Shown: positions 28,793-38,124, counted from the stretch's first letter. The stretch: DNA of 64,000 bases from PSRJ01 sp963825305 (GCA_963825305.1 CAWGTA010000016.1:62001-126000); one strand, 5' to 3'. The notes: generated by a model not told the origin, from the letters alone. Numbers and translations: made by a program.

Positions 28793-30151
28793 TTAGTACG
28801 AGGAAATTCCGTAGTCGCGCAGACGTCTTCCGGCGGCGGGCAGCCCTTCCTTCCAGGCGGTTTCCACAATCGCGTACGGCTCCCAGGCGGGCCCCGCATG
28901 GAGCGTGCGGGTGATCGGATTGTCGGTCCAGTCCCACAGCCGCCGCTGATCTTGATCGACGCTCGCCGGCAGACTGTCCCAGTGTCCCTTGGGATAGTAG
29001 TACACGCCCAGCGCCTGAATGAAGAAGCAGTAAATCGCTGCCGCCGCGAAGGCATAGCGAGCCGCACCTCGGATCGCGGGCAGTCCCACGGCGATTAGAA
29101 TTATCAGGGCGGGCACAATCTCTGTCAGCAGCCGAGGTCCCCAGCAATAGCCGCCCCACCAGAACGGCAGCCTACCGATCAAAACCATCTGCCCGAGTGT
29201 GAAAACGGCAGATGCCACAACCACCGCGCGGTGACACAGGCAGTTGGCACGTGACACGGGCAGGCAGGCCGCCAGCGCGAACAAAGCGATGGGCGAATAA
29301 ATCAGGAGACCACGGCCGGGACTCACCAGAATCCCAGCCCACCCTCGCCAGCCGGCGCCGTGTAACAGCCAGTCGGTCTTGTAGGCGCCGCCAACTCTTC
29401 CCAGTGCAAAGAGATTGTACGATACCACCACTACCAGGGCCGCCAGCGCCGGCCCGAAAACTCGCGCCAAGTCGGCTTTGTGGGCGCGGCGGGTCCATAA
29501 TGCCGCAGCGAGCGCGGCCAGCAGAATCGCGTTGGAGGGGCGAATCATCAACGCCATGCCGGCGGCGGCTCCGCAGCACCAAGCCCAGCGCCCGGCCACA
29601 TCTTCCTCCCAGCGAGCCAGAAAGTACAGACATCCCACAATCGCTACCGCGCCAAACGTGTGCTGCCACAAAGCCTGGCTGGCAGTCGACCACATAGCGG
29701 TACACAAAGCGAAGACCCACGTCAACACCCAGGCCCAGCGTATCGGCGCGAGTCGGCTTAGTAACGCCAGCATCCATAGCGCCGCGGCGGCAGTTAGCAC
29801 CACTGCGGAGAATTTTTCCACGATCCGCGCCAATGCAACCATCGATTCCGGCGACCACCTGCGCAGGCCAGGGATTACCGCAGCTGGCAAATACAGGGGC
29901 GACACGAGCAACGGCCCCGCGACCGGATAGATGCTGTACCAATGCCCGCGAGACAGTTGCGCCAGCCCAAGGTTTGCGTGGTCTTGAAACCAGGGCCCGA
30001 AGCGGTCGAGCGTAATGGCGTGATCCAACACCACAGAAAACGGAAGCAGCGAGGCCGGCAGGGAATCGCCGGCGGCAATGGGACGCAAGTTGGAATGATA
30101 GATGGCGGTGAGCGCCAGAAACAGAAGCGCGTAGGGCCGCGCGCGTTTCAT
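28793..30151 (-). CDS. Polytopic membrane protein, glycosyltransferase GT39-like
   Basis: A 452-residue protein with about ten hydrophobic helices. After ALLFLALTAIYHSN, a loop with the acidic pair region GDSLPASLLPFSVVLDHA lies between the first two helices, as in lipid-linked sugar transferases of the GT-C fold, which use a catalytic Asp in the first outer loop. Late segments include GRGLLIYSPIALF and FWWGGYCWGPRLLTEI. ATG 30151 overlaps the stop of pgl. Sugar and acceptor are not evident. It might glycosylate an envelope component. Annotation as a GT39-like protein is tentative. Confidence 0.7.
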   Translation of the reverse strand: MKRARPYALLFLALTAIYHSNLRPIAAGDSLPASLLPFSVVLDHAITLDRFGPWFQDHANLGLAQLSRGHWYSIYPVAGPLLVSPLYLPAAVIPGLRRWSPESMVALARIVEKFSAVVLTAAAALWMLALLSRLAPIRWAWVLTWVFALCTAMWSTASQALWQHTFGAVAIVGCLYFLARWEEDVAGRWAWCCGAAAGMALMIRPSNAILLAALAAALWTRRAHKADLARVFGPALAALVVVVSYNLFALGRVGGAYKTDWLLHGAGWRGWAGILVSPGRGLLIYSPIALFALAACLPVSRANCLCHRAVVVASAVFTLGQMVLIGRLPFWWGGYCWGPRLLTEIVPALIILIAVGLPAIRGAARYAFAAAAIYCFFIQALGVYYYPKGHWDSLPASVDQDQRRLWDWTDNPITRTLHAGPAWEPYAIVETAWKEGLPAAGRRLRDYGISSY

Positions 30152-30879
30152 CACGGATCCAGCAGCCTGGCCGCGGCCTGGTCCAGAAACCAGACGGATC
30201 CTTGCGGGTGCTCGGAAGCAATTTGGGCCGGATATTTCCTGGCGCCGGAGGCGGGCTGGAACACGCCGCGAACCGTCTCCGCCTTGTCTTCCCCGGTCAC
30301 CAGAAATACCAACTGCCTTGCGGCGAGCAGCGGACCGGGCAGCAGTGTCACGCGCCATTGGTTGAACTGCGGCGCGAAGACGGCAGCGGCAATTCCAGTC
30401 CGATCGTCCACCAGAGGCTGGCCCGGAAACAGGCTGGCGGTGTGGCCGTCCGGGCCCATGCCGCATTGCACCACGTCGAACCGCGGCATGTCGTTCGGTC
30501 CCAGTTGAAAGAACCGGCGGATCTCGTCCGTGTATCTCCCGGCGGCTTCCTTGGCGTCGATCTCACCAATCATGCGGTGAACATTGCTGTCCGGAATGTG
30601 CGCGGGATCGATCAGGTTTTCCTTGGCCAGTTTGTAATTGCTGGCCGCATCATCGGGGGGAACCGAGCGTTCGTCGACCCAGAACAGATGCACCCGGTTC
30701 CAGTCCACCGCCAGGACCGCCAGCCTCTCGAACATCAGCTTGGGGGTGTGCCCTCCGGAGACGGCCAGTGTGGCCAGCGGCCGCGCCGCCAGCGCCTCCT
30801 GCAACTGCCCTGCTACAAAGCGCGCGCAATTTGCCGCGGCGCCCGGGGCATCCGGAGAGACTTCGCGGCGCAAACTCAT
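30151..30879 (-). CDS. pgl: 6-phosphogluconolactonase
   Basis: A 242-residue enzyme hydrolysing 6-phosphogluconolactone, the second step of the oxidative pentose phosphate pathway. Typical DevB/Pgl features: LAVSGGHTPKLMFERL near the N-terminus, VDERSVPPDDAASNY with the key acidic residues, DVVQCGMGPDGHTASLFPG with the histidine motif, and VTLLPGPLLAARQLVFLVTG. It overlaps opcA by four bases, so the three genes zwf, opcA and pgl form one operon. Confidence 0.95.
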   Translation of the reverse strand: MSLRREVSPDAPGAAANCARFVAGQLQEALAARPLATLAVSGGHTPKLMFERLAVLAVDWNRVHLFWVDERSVPPDDAASNYKLAKENLIDPAHIPDSNVHRMIGEIDAKEAAGRYTDEIRRFFQLGPNDMPRFDVVQCGMGPDGHTASLFPGQPLVDDRTGIAAAVFAPQFNQWRVTLLPGPLLAARQLVFLVTGEDKAETVRGVFQPASGARKYPAQIASEHPQGSVWFLDQAAARLLDP

Positions 30880-31859
30880 GACCGTGCAGCCAGCGCCAGC
30901 ACGCGCTCAAAGGTCGGGTCGCGCCGCACGATTCTCAATTCCTCGCGCATCAGAAGGTAGTCAGTGGCCACCGACAGTTTGGTGCAATCGGAACGCCCGT
31001 CCACCGTGGTGATCAGCAGTTCGCCCTGGCGCGCCAATTCCGCGCGAAATCCGCCGCCGCTCAACTCCACTGCCGAGAAATGTCCCGCCGGGGCGTTGGG
31101 ATCCTGCTCCAAATTGACCTCCGCGCGCACGCCCGCGGCTTCCAGCGCGTTTCCTAACCACGCACCCATGTACGTAGCCGATATGGCGCGGTTGGTGCCG
31201 CCGTAGGCTACGCGCACGCGTGAAATTTCGGGCAGCCTGGCGGCATAGTTGCGGTTCTCGAAAAGCTGGGAAAGCATCTCGCGCCAGCGCGTCAGTCGCG
31301 TCCACGAGAGGTCTCCCAATACCAGCCCACCGGCGGCCAGCGCGGCCAAGCGCACCAGAGAGGCTTGGGGGTCGGGCCATTCGGCGGTATCGAGCACCAC
31401 CTTGTCAGCGATGCGGGCGAGATCGGCGAAGCCCGCGCCTTCGAACACGTGCCGGCAGCGGCACCACACCACCAGGGGGAGATCCGGTGCGGCGATGGGA
31501 GAGATGACCGAGGCGACATCCGGCAGCGACCCCTCGGGCGCGGTGATCTCGATCTGTTCGCAGCAGATCTGGCGCCGTTGTCCGAAGGGCATCCAGCATT
31601 GGGCGGTCACCTTGGCGCCCAGCGGTTCGGTGGTTGTTGGCCAGATGACGATCGTGCGCGCCGGGTGTTCCGGCATCAGTGCGGCCACGGTTTCGCCCAA
31701 CGCCATGGCATCCTCGCCCTCCTGCGCCACCACCACCAGGGTCATGGAGCAGGAACGCAGCACGCCCGCGGGCGCTTCCCCTTCCGCAGGCTTGTCGAGC
31801 TGCGCCCAGATGTCGGCCATTTCCTTCAGAATTCGTTCCGGCGCCAGGGTTGCACTCAT
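30876..31859 (-). CDS. opcA: OpcA-like glucose-6-phosphate dehydrogenase assembly protein
   Basis: A 327-residue protein placed directly after zwf with a TAATG overlap. It has the OpcA features: SMTLVVVAQ near the start, EHPARTIVIWP, LPLVVWCRCR, VVLDTAEWPDP, and GDLSWTRLTRWREMLSQLF. OpcA helps assemble or redox-tune G6PDH in cyanobacteria and actinobacteria. I chose the ATG at 31859 because the longer frame from 31967 would lie within the end of zwf. The C-terminal ASP-like domain (VAYGGTNRAISATYMGAWL) is complete, so it is likely functional. Confidence 0.9.
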   Translation of the reverse strand: MSATLAPERILKEMADIWAQLDKPAEGEAPAGVLRSCSMTLVVVAQEGEDAMALGETVAALMPEHPARTIVIWPTTTEPLGAKVTAQCWMPFGQRRQICCEQIEITAPEGSLPDVASVISPIAAPDLPLVVWCRCRHVFEGAGFADLARIADKVVLDTAEWPDPQASLVRLAALAAGGLVLGDLSWTRLTRWREMLSQLFENRNYAARLPEISRVRVAYGGTNRAISATYMGAWLGNALEAAGVRAEVNLEQDPNAPAGHFSAVELSGGGFRAELARQGELLITTVDGRSDCTKLSVATDYLLMREELRIVRRDPTFERVLALAARS

Positions 31860-33376
31860 TACGGTTTCCTCCAGACGTGCCCGCGCCGCGCGAGCATCTC
31901 GTCGGCGGTCTTGGGGCCCCACGTTCCCGCCGCATAGTTCGGGAAATCGAACTTGGTTTCTCGCCAAACGTTCTGGATCGGCTCTACCACGTTCCAGCTC
32001 GCTTCCACCATATCCTGCCGCGTGTAGAGCGTGGCGTCTCCGATGATGGCATCCAGCAGCAGCGTCTCGTAGGCCGAAGGCGACCGCTCTCCGAAGCTCG
32101 ATCCGTAGTTGAAATCCATCGACACGGGCCGCAGGTTCATGCCGGTTCCCGGCCGCTTGGAAAGAAATTTCAGCGACAGTCCCTCCTCCGGCTGGATGCG
32201 CACGATGAGAAGGTTCGGGGCGGTGCCGTTGCCGTCACCCTCGAAGATGGAGAGCGGGGCGGGATTGAATTGAATGGCAACTTCCGAGACACGTTTGGGC
32301 AAGCGCTTGCCCGAGCGGAGATAAAACGGCACTCCCGCCCATCGCCAGTTCTCCACGAAAAACGTAACCGCGGCGTACGTGTCGGTTTGCGATTCCGGAT
32401 TGACGCCCTTCTCCTGGCGGAAACCCGGCACATCCTGCCCTCCGATGCGGGCGGGGCCGTATTGTCCAGGCGCAGTGTTCAAGCGGATTTCATCCGGCTT
32501 CATCTGGCGGATCGAGCGCAGCAGCTTGGACCGCTCGTCGCGCACCGAAGTCGCGCGGAAGCTCGCGCTCGGCTCCATGGCGATGGTGGCCATCACTTGC
32601 AGCAGGTGGTTCTGGATCATGTCGGCCAGCGCACCGGCTTCCTGGTAATACGCGCCGCGACCCTCCACCCCGATCGATTCGGCGGCCGTGATCTGCACAT
32701 GATTCACGTAGCGCCGGTTCCACAGCGGCTCGAAAATCCCGTTGCCGAATCGAAACGCCAAAATATTCTGCACGGTTTCCTTGCCCAGGTAATGGTCGAT
32801 GCGGTAGACGTCGCTCTCATCGAAGACCTGGTGCAGTTCGTCAGTCAACGCACGCGCACTGGCCAGATCGTGGCCGAAGGGTTTTTCTACCACCAACCGC
32901 CGCCAGCCGTTTCCCTTTCCCAGCCCCGCGGCGCCCAAGCCCAGAGCCGCCTGCCCATATTGACTGGGCTGTGTGGAGAGGTAGAACAGCACGTTTCCGC
33001 CGGTATGCCGGGACTGTTCGATCTCCGCCAGTTTCTGCGCGAGGCGCTGGTAGAGCCCTGGGTCGTTGATATCCCCGGCCACATAGAACAGTCCCTTGGC
33101 GAAGGCGGCCCAGACCTCGGGATCGAACTCCGTGTCTTCGGAGAATGACTTGACCGCCTCCATCATGCGTTCGCGGAACTGGTCGTCGCTGAGCGGCGTG
33201 CGCGAAATCCCCACTACCGCGAAACCCGCCGACAGCCGGCGGTCGTAAGCCAGGCGGAATAATGCAGGCACGAGCTTGCGCTTGGTGAGGTCGCCCGAGG
33301 CCCCGAAAATGACCATGGCGCACTCCGGCACACGCCGTTCAAACCGCAGCGGATCCTGAAAGGGATTTTCGGGCAT
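31859..33376 (-). CDS. zwf: Glucose-6-phosphate 1-dehydrogenase
   Basis: A 505-residue enzyme oxidising glucose 6-phosphate with NADP or NAD. The coenzyme loop is VIFGASGDLTKRKLVPALF, the catalytic signature is RIDHYLGKETVQNILAFRF with the histidine and lysine, and EKPFGHD and PFYLRSGKRLPKRV follow. I use ATG 33376 (MPENPFQDPLRFERRVPEC) because this is where homologues begin; an in-frame ATG at 33454 would add 26 residues that look non-conserved. The 200 bases upstream contain no gene. First gene of zwf-opcA-pgl. Confidence 0.95.
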   Translation of the reverse strand: MPENPFQDPLRFERRVPECAMVIFGASGDLTKRKLVPALFRLAYDRRLSAGFAVVGISRTPLSDDQFRERMMEAVKSFSEDTEFDPEVWAAFAKGLFYVAGDINDPGLYQRLAQKLAEIEQSRHTGGNVLFYLSTQPSQYGQAALGLGAAGLGKGNGWRRLVVEKPFGHDLASARALTDELHQVFDESDVYRIDHYLGKETVQNILAFRFGNGIFEPLWNRRYVNHVQITAAESIGVEGRGAYYQEAGALADMIQNHLLQVMATIAMEPSASFRATSVRDERSKLLRSIRQMKPDEIRLNTAPGQYGPARIGGQDVPGFRQEKGVNPESQTDTYAAVTFFVENWRWAGVPFYLRSGKRLPKRVSEVAIQFNPAPLSIFEGDGNGTAPNLLIVRIQPEEGLSLKFLSKRPGTGMNLRPVSMDFNYGSSFGERSPSAYETLLLDAIIGDATLYTRQDMVEASWNVVEPIQNVWRETKFDFPNYAAGTWGPKTADEMLARRGHVWRKP

Positions 33377-33575
33377 CGAGTCCAAAATAGCACGGGCCGA
33401 AAGCTTCAGCCCCCGCACAATCGCATCTATCTCGATGTCATGATTTCGTGACATAGTGGAACGGTGCAAAGCTTCCGCCTGCCGCTCCCAGGCTGTCGGC
33501 GTATATGCCTCCGAAATGGCGGGAACCGACGCTGATTTAGACGCGCGCCTGGAGGCTGCGAGCGGTTGCCTTGAC

Positions 33576-34541
33576 TTACGGGAGGACGATGCCGGCCGAG
33601 GTCGACGGCGCAGCGATCGTCACCGGAACCGTCGCGGCGAATGGCTCGGGGTTGGCGTTCGTGACCACCGCCTCCACCGTGTAGTCGCCGGGCTGGAGAA
33701 CTCCCGCCGAAGTTGTGGGCCACGGGATCTCGACGGTCGCGCTCCATTCGTCGGCCACAATCCGTTGGTGCAGCGCCTGCAAAAACGTTTGGCTGGCGGA
33801 CCACTTCCAGAGCGTCGTGCCGGCGCTGTCCTTCAGGGCAAAATCGTATTCCTGCCCTGAAGAAAACGAGAGCGTAAGCGGCAAATTCGAATTGACGTGA
33901 AGGCGAAACGTTGCCAGAACCGGGCCGGCGCCGGTCGTCGGTCCGAGCGACATAGTGAAGCTTGCGCTGGGGGCTGCATCAATCGTGATATTGCCGACGC
34001 GCGCCGCGATCAAATCGAAGGTGCGCGGGCCGGCGATCGTAGACACAACCCGGCGCAACATCCCCAGGTGGTCCGCGTATTGCTCCTGCAACTGCCCGAC
34101 ATCCGCGCATCCAATGGCGCGGTATTGGATCTCCAGAACGCCGACGATCGGGCCGGCCGGACCGTCGTGATTGCCCAGTTTCAGTTGCCCCTGCCCATCC
34201 TGCAGCGGGCATGGCCGAAAGGGCGCCAACCAATTCCCGCCTTCGAACTGCTCAAAGGATGTCAGCAGGAACTCCTGATTGCGGGCTTCATCCCAATATA
34301 CGAGCGCTCCGTACGTCTCCTCGATCCTCACCTGTAGGTCTGTATCTGTATATCCGATCAGGTCATAGTAGAGGTGGTCCGCAATAGTCACAGGCTGCCC
34401 GACGCGGACGTTGAATGTCTGTCCGGTGGCTGGCTCCCGATACGTCCAAGTATTGCCTTCCTGCAATGGAAAAAAGTCCGCGGCGAATAGGGCGCAAGAA
34501 TGTAACCCGATTGCAACGATAACCGTTTTGAGTAAATTCAA
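33576..34541 (-). CDS. Secreted protein with C-terminal BsuPI-like domain
   Basis: A 321-residue exported protein with a signal peptide (LLKTVIVAIGLHSCALFA). Residues 24-190 form a domain of unknown function beginning DFFPLQEGNTWTYRE, a layout seen in several secreted proteins with a beta-sandwich. The C-terminal 110 residues match the BsuPI pattern: LPLTLSFSSGQEYDFALKD, LWKWSASQTFLQ, and W-x-x-x-VEIPWPTTSAGVLQPGDY. That domain is named after an intracellular proteinase inhibitor, but in secreted bacterial proteins it is mainly a structural module. No catalytic residues are visible. Confidence 0.75.
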   Translation of the reverse strand: MNLLKTVIVAIGLHSCALFAADFFPLQEGNTWTYREPATGQTFNVRVGQPVTIADHLYYDLIGYTDTDLQVRIEETYGALVYWDEARNQEFLLTSFEQFEGGNWLAPFRPCPLQDGQGQLKLGNHDGPAGPIVGVLEIQYRAIGCADVGQLQEQYADHLGMLRRVVSTIAGPRTFDLIAARVGNITIDAAPSASFTMSLGPTTGAGPVLATFRLHVNSNLPLTLSFSSGQEYDFALKDSAGTTLWKWSASQTFLQALHQRIVADEWSATVEIPWPTTSAGVLQPGDYTVEAVVTNANPEPFAATVPVTIAAPSTSAGIVLP

Positions 34542-34777
34542 TCCGATCTCCTCAGGATTAGATTAGCGAGTTCGCTTGTTTTGTCGCAGCGCCGTGAAGA
34601 AGATTTACAAGTTTTTGGGCGCAATGACCGCAGTGAAAAGACATGGTGTGAAGCGCACGGACTTCCCCGGGAGCGCGGCCGCGGGCCTGCTCATTGTGAG
34701 CCTAGAAGACCGCAGCCGGCTCGGAGGGCGCGGATGGGCTCCGTCCGCTTGACGCCATCGGACGTTGGGCTGTTCGG

Positions 34778-34796
34778 CGTCAAGTTGACGTATAAT
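34778..34796 (+). promoter_or_regulatory. Palindromic operator abutting a consensus -10
   Basis: CGTCAA-G-TTGACG (34778-34790) is a perfect 13-base palindrome immediately followed by TATAAT (34791-34796). A dimer bound here would sit in the spacer between -35 and -10. TTGGGC at 34766 is the only plausible -35, at 19-20 bases. Confidence 0.5.
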
Positions 34797-34858
34797 GCCT
34801 GACCCGTTGAAGTGGAAGAAAAGAACGTCGAGTCCGGATTTTGCTGCGCACGCGCAGG

Positions 34859-34991
34859 CTTAGTTAACGCTTATGTGGGCGGTCCCCTCGACGTGTACTT
34901 CGCGCCGGTGAATCAGGTCGCTCGAAAACCGGGCGGGCCGGCCAGGGGGCCAGCCGCGGACCAGGGGGTCCGCCCTCCCGGTTAACTAAGC
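34859..34991. repeat. MITE-like element with inverted ends
   Basis: Eleven-base perfect inverted repeats, GCTTAGTTAAC at the left end and GTTAACTAAGC at the right, enclose about 130 bases. The match extends inward with gaps (GGGCGGTCCCC against GGGCGGACCCCC on the other strand). It encodes no protein and carries CCAGGGGG repeats. Confidence 0.5.
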
Positions 34992-35116
34992 GGTTCCTCG
35001 CGCATCCAGGGGGAGAATCCGCACCCACCGACCGCCTAAATTCCATTTATCATCCAATAGGGTCAATTTATCCCTAATGGTCTTGAAATTGCTGCGGCTT
35101 TAGACCGGAGATCCGT

Positions 35117-35539
35117 ATGTCTTGCCGAAAGTGGCTGGCTTCGCTGTTGATCGCGGGCGGTGGCGCGCTGGTATGGGCGCAACCAAAGCCGCCTCTGAAA
35201 TACGTGCAGCCGGAGAATATCTCGGCCGCCAATGGACCCGATATGTTCCGCGCCTATTGCGCTACCTGCCACGGCGTGGATGGCCGGGGCGGTGGGCCCG
35301 CGGCCGATGCGTTGAAGAAACGGCCCGCCGATCTGACCCAACTGAGCCGGAAATACGGGGGCAAGTATCCAGCGCTGAAGGTCGCCAACGTGATTCACGG
35401 GTATGACTCGGAAGGGCCGCACGGCTCGCGGGACATGCCGGTTTGGGGCGTCGTATTCCGAGCCCTCGGCGACCAGGCGACGGTCACCATGCGCACCGAC
35501 AATCTGGTGAACTACGTGGGATCTCTGCAGCGGCAGTAG
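35117..35539 (+). CDS. Secreted c-type cytochrome, monohaem
   Basis: A 140-residue protein with a signal peptide (CRKWLASLLIAGGGALVWAQ) and one haem motif CATCH in MFRAYCATCHGVDGRGGG, with DMPVWG carrying a possible axial Met. The end NLVNYVGSLQR is the usual C-terminal helix. It lies 11 bases before the TonB-receptor start, so it is the first gene of an operon with that receptor and DUF6152. A cytochrome with a receptor and a His-rich protein suggests oxidation of an imported or surface-bound substrate, but the substrate is not visible. Confidence 0.87.
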   Translation: MSCRKWLASLLIAGGGALVWAQPKPPLKYVQPENISAANGPDMFRAYCATCHGVDGRGGGPAADALKKRPADLTQLSRKYGGKYPALKVANVIHGYDSEGPHGSRDMPVWGVVFRALGDQATVTMRTDNLVNYVGSLQRQ

Positions 35540-35550
35540 GAGGTAGCGCC

Positions 35551-38112
35551 GTGCATCATTATGGAAAACTCGCGGTTCTGGCCGCTCTGATTTGCCGGGC
35601 AGGATTCGGCCAGTCCAGCGGCTCGGTAACGGGTACGGTGCTAGACCCATCGGGCTCCGTGGTGCGGGATGTGAAGGTCGGCCTGCGGAATTCCGTCACC
35701 AGCTACGACCAGACCGTGCTGACCGACACCGCCGGTGTATTTCGCTTCAATAACGTCCCGCAGGGCACCTACCAGCTCGAGATTTCCGTGCAGGGCTTCA
35801 GGCCCATGAAGCAGCAGGTGGACGTGAACAGCACCGTGCCGGTGGTGGCGACCCTGAACATGGAGGTCACCGAGGAACGGACCACCGTAGAAGTGACGGC
35901 TTCATCGGCACTGGTGGATACCGCGCCGGGAGCTCATACCGACGTGGACGCAACTTCGTTCCTGAAGCTGCCGACGTTCGATCCCGCGGCAGGCCTGAGC
36001 AGCATCATCAACAACAGCACGGGCGGCACGGCATCGGATGCCAACGGCTTCTTCCATCCGCTGGGAGACCACGCGCAAGTGAGTTTCGTGGTGGACGGCC
36101 AATCGATCAGCGATCAGCAGAGTAAGGTGTTCTCCACGCAACTTCCGGCCAACGCCGTCCAAAGCATGGAGCTGATTACGGGCGCGCCGGACGCGCAGTA
36201 CGGGGACAAATCGAGCCTGGTGGTGAACGCCACTACCAAATCTGGCCTCGGCGCCAAGCCCTTCGGCAGCCTGGAAGGCAACTGGGGATCGTTCGGAAGC
36301 TGGGGCGAAAACGCGACATTTGGTTTCGGCTCTCCGACCCTCGGCAACTTCGCGGCGATCAATGGCGTACGCACCGGACATTTTCTGGACACGCCGGAGT
36401 TCTTGCCGATCCACGATATTGGGAACAACGAAACCATTTTCGATCGCATCGATTACCAACCCGGACGCAGCTCATTCCACTTAGACCTGTTTACCGCCCG
36501 CAACTGGTTTCAAAATCCCAACAGCTACGACCAGTTGAGCCAGGACCAGAAGCAGCGGGTGCTGACCTGGAACGTGGCGCCGGGTTTCCAACATTTGTTC
36601 GGCTCCGCCACCTTGCTCACCGCCAACCTTTTTGCCAGGCGCGATCAAGTGAATTATTACGGCAGCCGCGATCCTCTGAACGACACACCGGCCACCGAAT
36701 CGCAAAACCGGTTTCTCACCAACCTGGGCGGTAAGGTCGATGTTTCCGAAGTGCGGGGCCATCACAATCTGAAATTCGGCGTACAGATTCAGCAGACCCG
36801 TCTGCTGGAGAACTTCTCTTTGGCCATCACGAATCCGGCCTTCAACCCGGTCTGCCTGGACGCGCTGGGCAATCCCCTGCCCCTGCCCGCTATCACCGAT
36901 CCGAGCCAGTGCAGCTCCGTGAACCCGGCTTACCAGGCGAACCCGAACTTGCTGCCTGGCCTGGTCCCCTACGATCTCACGCGCGGGGGCACGTACTTCC
37001 ATTTTCACGGAGCGGACAACATCAGCCAGTACGGCTTCTATGTGACGGATGACATCAGGCTCAAACACTTCACCATCGACATTGGATTGCGGAACGATCA
37101 ATACAGCGGGCTGGTGTCGAAGGACGGTATCCAGCCTCGGGTGGGTCTCTCGTACACGCTGCCATGGAACACGGTGCTCCGCGCGGCGTATTCGCGCACG
37201 TTTGAAACTCCCTTCAACGAGAACCTGCTGCTTTCCAGTGCCGCCGGAGCGGGCGGGCTCGCGGAAACCGTATTCGGAGCGAAAGCCAGCCTGCCCATCC
37301 AACCGGGATTCCGCAATCAGTTCAACACCGGGCTGCAGCAGAAGATCGGCGCTTACCTGCTGTTCGATGGCGACTATTTTTTGAAGTACACGCACAACGG
37401 CTACGACTTCGACGTTCTGTTCAATACGCCGATTACATTTCCGATCACCTGGCATAACTCGAAGATCGCCGGAGTGACGGGCCGGCTGAGCACCACGAAC
37501 ATCCACGGCTTTCAAGCCTATATGACGTTCGGCCATACGACCGCCCGCTACTTTCCGCCGGAGAACGGCGGGCTTATTTTCCAAGGCACAGCTAATGTGC
37601 CGGGCGTTTTCCGCATTGACCACGACCAGGCCTTTCAGCAGACCACCAGCCTGCGTTACCAGCGCAAAAAGAACGGTCCGTGGGTTTCGTTCATCTGGCG
37701 TTATGACAGCGGATTGGTGGTGACGGGAGTGCCCAGCGTGGCCGCGGCATTGACGCTTACACCGGCGCAACAGGTGGACATCGGATTCTCCTGCGGCAGC
37801 GTAGTGGCCACGATTCAGGCGCCGATACGAACGTGCACGGGCATCGGGCGATCGACGCTGCTGACTCTGCCGCAGATTGGGATGGAGAATAACGACCACA
37901 ACCCGGACCGTGTGAATCCCCGGAACTTGTTCGACCTGGCCATGGGAATGGACAACGTGCTGCGCAGCGAGGATCAGAAGCGAATGACACTGCAGCTCAC
38001 GGTTACGAACTTGACGAACAAGGTGGGGCTCTATAATTTTCTGTCTACGTTCAGCGGGACCCATTTCGTGGCGCCGCGGGTTTATCAGATGAGTGTGGGG
38101 TATGTGTTTTAA
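35551..38112 (+). CDS. TonB-dependent receptor with N-terminal carboxypeptidase-regulatory domain
   Basis: An 853-residue outer-membrane protein. The GTG start at 35551 follows an ideal AGGAGGT; longer frames upstream lie inside the cytochrome. After the signal peptide comes an Ig-like domain (GSVTGTVLDPSGSVVRDVKV, FRFNNVPQGTYQLEIS), a plug-like region with MELITGAPDAQYGDKSS, and a long barrel rich in aromatic strands that ends in F at FVAPRVYQMSVGYVF. There is no TonB box I can identify. These receptors are very abundant in Acidobacteria and are thought to import oligosaccharides or peptides. Confidence 0.9.
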   Translation: MHHYGKLAVLAALICRAGFGQSSGSVTGTVLDPSGSVVRDVKVGLRNSVTSYDQTVLTDTAGVFRFNNVPQGTYQLEISVQGFRPMKQQVDVNSTVPVVATLNMEVTEERTTVEVTASSALVDTAPGAHTDVDATSFLKLPTFDPAAGLSSIINNSTGGTASDANGFFHPLGDHAQVSFVVDGQSISDQQSKVFSTQLPANAVQSMELITGAPDAQYGDKSSLVVNATTKSGLGAKPFGSLEGNWGSFGSWGENATFGFGSPTLGNFAAINGVRTGHFLDTPEFLPIHDIGNNETIFDRIDYQPGRSSFHLDLFTARNWFQNPNSYDQLSQDQKQRVLTWNVAPGFQHLFGSATLLTANLFARRDQVNYYGSRDPLNDTPATESQNRFLTNLGGKVDVSEVRGHHNLKFGVQIQQTRLLENFSLAITNPAFNPVCLDALGNPLPLPAITDPSQCSSVNPAYQANPNLLPGLVPYDLTRGGTYFHFHGADNISQYGFYVTDDIRLKHFTIDIGLRNDQYSGLVSKDGIQPRVGLSYTLPWNTVLRAAYSRTFETPFNENLLLSSAAGAGGLAETVFGAKASLPIQPGFRNQFNTGLQQKIGAYLLFDGDYFLKYTHNGYDFDVLFNTPITFPITWHNSKIAGVTGRLSTTNIHGFQAYMTFGHTTARYFPPENGGLIFQGTANVPGVFRIDHDQAFQQTTSLRYQRKKNGPWVSFIWRYDSGLVVTGVPSVAAALTLTPAQQVDIGFSCGSVVATIQAPIRTCTGIGRSTLLTLPQIGMENNDHNPDRVNPRNLFDLAMGMDNVLRSEDQKRMTLQLTVTNLTNKVGLYNFLSTFSGTHFVAPRVYQMSVGYVF

Positions 38113-38124
38113 CAGGAAAAATCG

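Larger units (their letters stand above)
34542..35116. other. 575-bp non-coding stretch with operator, promoter and inverted-repeat element
   Basis: Between divergent genes. It holds a weak 52-codon frame at 34594-34752, the palindrome and -10 at 34778-34796, the inverted-repeat element at 34859-34991 and three CCAGGGGG octamers (34942, 34961, 35006). A promoter at 34791 would give the cytochrome operon a leader of about 320 bases including the element. Confidence 0.6.

Noticed and set aside
34594..34752. 52-codon frame starting GTG before the operator at 34778
   Set aside because: No ribosome site, no recognisable domain, and it sits in an otherwise non-coding gap. A short peptide cannot be excluded, but nothing supports it.
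34942..35013. Three CCAGGGGG octamers as a possible CRISPR or tandem array
   Set aside because: The copies are only eight bases, irregularly spaced (19 and 45 bases), with no spacer-like intervals and no cas genes.
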